Positions 61,433 through 64,000 of a DNA stretch of 64,000 nt are shown piece by piece; position 1 is the stretch's first letter, and each line of letters starts with the position of its first letter. The notes beneath the pieces were generated by a model, which did not search any database, was not told the DNA's origin, and worked only from the letters and a program-made list of their open reading frames with translations. This DNA comes from Panorpa germanica (lineage: Eukaryota; Arthropoda; Insecta; Mecoptera; Panorpidae). Position numbers and translations under genes: made by a program. The DNA lies in NCBI GenBank assembly GCA_963678705.1, contig OY783207.1, positions 8,742,001-8,806,000 of the forward strand. Direction: 5' to 3'.

Positions 61433-63169
61433 GAAGAATCGCCATTCCTATTTGAAATACCGCAGCAAAGGAAAGCCAGTAAGCTTTTTATAACAGTTGT
61501 AACCAACAAAAAAATATAATAGAGTAGTTTTAATTGATGTCACTAATTCCCTTCTTTCGCAGTATGTTAAAAAGACGACGCGGTGCGGTGAAGGGCATCT
61601 CAAGGACTGTGTTTAGACCTTAAAGAAGTGCTCCTGAGTTGTCATTACATTGTATATTTTGAAGAAGACTTCAAGTTTGATCCGAACCTGATTCCGTCAC
61701 CCGGAAGTCAGGAACACAACTTCAATTTAAATGATATACACTAAACAAGGGTCGTTTTGCGATGGGGTAGACGCCAGTATGTATATAAAACATATAAGAT
61801 TATAAAGGTCGAAGAAAGCAGATCCCAGTGCCGCTGTAACTATTTTTAAATTTAAGATTTCAATACCATTTTACAAGAAATACATAACTTCTATCTCTCA
61901 TATATGGCTATATCCTATACACACGTAATATAAAACGGGATGGAGATGGAGGAATCTAACAAAAGGAAATAAGATAGTAATATGTACCTTACAAGTATAA
62001 TATTTCAAATTTAAAAGCAATCTTTTTCAAAGCAGCCGCGGGGAAAACGGTAGTATTTCATATTTCTCTACTTTTAATGATTTGACGTCATTTTAGTATT
62101 CTATACGACATGAAACATTTTCCACGAAAAACTTTTATTTATTTTGAAACTCTATAATTGGATTTGAGTTCATTTTCATTTTTGTATATTAAGTATTTCA
62201 ATTAGAAATGCAACTTTCGTATTTTCAGGGATTAAATAAAATGGATCTTAATATTTATAGTAAACTTTCAAACTTTATCAGAAGTTTAATTATTAGTCAA
62301 CTTTAGTTTAACTCTTATCAAATACTTTTAGAGATTTTACAAGCTTGGATCATACGCTATTGTCGTTTGATGTTATGAATTTCTGAGATGGCTTCTTATA
62401 TATTTTGCAAGATATCAGTAGATGTTACAAAATTTTGATTTCGTTTTTTATAAATGCGGCATGGTTTAAAACAATTAGCTCATATGATTTGTATTTATTT
62501 TTTTTTTTTTATATTTATTTACTTATTAGCCTTGACTTTCTTTCGTAATAGCCACCATCTAACATTTTTTATACATCTTTTATAATTTATAATTCAATTT
62601 TACAAATTTCTAAATATTTCAATAATTCACTAATTAATTTTGAATCACTTAACAAAAATTTAGTATTAACAGGAAAAGTTTTAATCACATCTAATATATC
62701 ACTATTCAATTTTGATCTTTCTAAACTATAATTTACGCAAAATTTTTATTTAATCAAAGACAAATTAAACAAAGTTGTATTAAGTTTTTAACCAGTTACC
62801 GTAAATTTCTTTTATGATAGCACAATTTCACACAGCGTATATTTAAGAAGACTTTAACAGCTTTACAAAAACAATAAATCATTTCCGGTTTACGCAATTT
62901 TAATATTCAAACAGGTTGGATATAAATTGTTCTAGAAATCACAACACCTTATTCCTATATCCATATTTGAATAAAATGGAGCTCCTGTATAACTGCTATC
63001 ACCACTATACAGTCTGCATTGATACGAAATGTATATTTCCAGTATTATGTTATCAATACCGTAATGCGTCCACTGAAATGTACGAGTACAAGACAACAAA
63101 AATAAACCGAATAACCGAATATTAGATCGCACAGTGTGATATCAATTTCATGCATTCTGATGGAAATAT

Positions 63170-63260
63170 ATTTGAATTGGAAAGATATGAGTGTGGTAGA
63201 CGAAAACGGAAACGAGGAAACGGAATATGATCGACGCATCCAGCTGAGATACTCGTATAT
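63170..63260 (+). pseudogene. Possible LINE reverse transcriptase scrap
   Basis: The frame reads MSVVDENGNEETEYDRRIQL, resembling the (L)GSVVDENG...RRIQ segment that follows the catalytic core in RTE/CR1-like reverse transcriptases. Downstream the frame becomes T-rich and hydrophobic, which looks like composition rather than a transmembrane protein. Confidence 0.35.
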
Positions 63261-63479
63261 TATATTAAGTGTAGAGGTTTTCCTTCTTTTCGCGTTTTCC
63301 TATCTCTTATTTTATATTTTTGTTTATTTTTTAATATTCAAGGCTTGTTTACCAGTGGTATATTCAATTAATACACAGTTTTCTATAAAATATATTATGT
63401 TAAATATTTTTGGCATTTGGCAATACATTCTTGTGCCTTAACTTGTGCTTAATTCAATTTTGATCCTTATTATTTCTAA

Positions 63480-63945
63480 ACATTCTCACTCCTTCCAAAA
63501 GAGTAAAAAAAAATATCTTTATAAAAATAAAAATAAAACTGCTACTGCTAATACTTCGCTCCTCCTGCTACACTCCCTCCTGTTTCTACTCTGCCATTCC
63601 TTCTCTTTCCTCGTTTTTTTTTCTCTATCTCCGCCATCCACCTCTTCCCTTCACTGCCTCTTCTTTTCGCTCATTACATTTTTCTCATATAAAAACTTAA
63701 TGTGCTCCAATGTTTCTATCTCCATTCGGATCATTCTGCTCATCCTTTCCTTGCTAATTGTCCAGTATCTGTTTCCTTTCTCATTGTTTCCCAATCTGAA
63801 TCTGGCAATCTTTTTCATGTTTTTTGTGTCTTTTTCTCTTAAGTATTGTGGTATCTTTTTCTCCCAAATATTCGTATATAAAAATCTAAGTTATTTTAAT
63901 TTTTTTAATTCAATTTATTTAACGTCAACCTATTTCCGATGCTAA
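63480..63945 (-). pseudogene. Degraded copy of the 6998-7510 LINE
   Basis: Read on the minus strand, this segment matches the plus-strand LINE piece at 7000-7260: AAAAAGACACAAAAA, AGATTGGGAAAC, GAGAAAGGAAACAGATACTGG and GAGATAGAAACATTGGAGCA. The zinc-knuckle cysteines are mostly lost by mutation. The 166-residue plus-strand ORF over the same bases is a shadow of this purine-rich element. Confidence 0.75.
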
Positions 63946-64000
63946 ATCCTATCACTACAACCTCTGGACCACAAGGCTGCCTAATAAGTTTACGATTATG

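Larger units (their letters stand above)
56198..64000. other. Presumed upstream intron of the channel gene
   Basis: The C-linker exon begins at 56197 with an acceptor, so the preceding exon (pore/S6) must be upstream. No S5, pore or S6 motif was found in these 7.8 kb. The stretch contains LINE remains, a MITE, microsatellites and one unexplained ORF, listed separately. Confidence 0.6.

Noticed and set aside
63136-63441. 101-residue plus-strand ORF with apparent transmembrane segments
   Set aside because: Only the first part looks protein-like, and it resembles a reverse transcriptase scrap; the rest is T-rich composition.
63445-63945. 166-residue plus-strand ORF with many hydrophobic residues, membrane-protein-like
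   Set aside because: The bases match the minus strand of the LINE at 6998-7510; the hydrophobic product is the antisense of purine-rich LINE sequence.

Overview
The window is AT-rich eukaryotic DNA with many small exons separated by GT-AG introns and a dense load of decayed transposons. The two recognisable genes are insect-type, so this is an insect nuclear genome. The many short exons and the mixture of LINE, mariner, hAT-like and MULE-like remnants do not settle the order.

Region 1 (about 363-31043, minus strand) is a complete filamin gene of the jitterbug (jbug) type. I could follow 43 coding exons from an ATG at 31043 to a TAA at 363. All junctions keep phase, and the exons sum to 8631 nt, or 2876 residues plus stop. 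The protein has three tandem calponin-homology domains, three filamin Ig repeats, a long Ser/Pro-rich linker of about 400 residues, about 20 further filamin repeats, and a short C-terminal tail. Its introns hold a hAT-like MITE family (three copies), a foldback MITE, a LINE fragment, and one copy of a repeat family found across the window. One intron is 8.3 kb and another 4.5 kb.

Region 2 (about 31.0-47.1 kb) is a gene desert between the 5' end of jbug and the 3' end of the next gene. It holds repeat copies, a TIR element of 289 bp, a small GC-rich tandem repeat, and one short higher-GC island at 32.35-32.6 kb with features of a terminal exon.

Region 3 (47062-56197, minus strand) is the 3' part of a cyclic-nucleotide-gated channel gene of the Cngl type. 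Six exons encode the C-linker, the cyclic-nucleotide-binding domain, a Ser/Pro/His-rich segment and a C-terminal leucine-zipper coiled coil. The membrane domain must lie beyond 64000. Its introns contain nested TIR elements, a mariner transposase scrap, and a very clean MULE-like MITE with a perfect 34-bp TIR and a perfect 9-bp target duplication.

Region 4 (56.2-64 kb) is presumably upstream intron of the channel gene. It contains LINE debris, a palindromic MITE with a TTA duplication, microsatellites, and one unexplained 87-codon ORF.

The two genes are not an operon and have no obvious shared function: one encodes an actin crosslinker, the other a cation channel. I did not find a previously undescribed defence-type or multi-gene system. 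The most useful novelty is in the transposon structures, in insertions sitting next to splice donors, and in two small unexplained coding-like islands.
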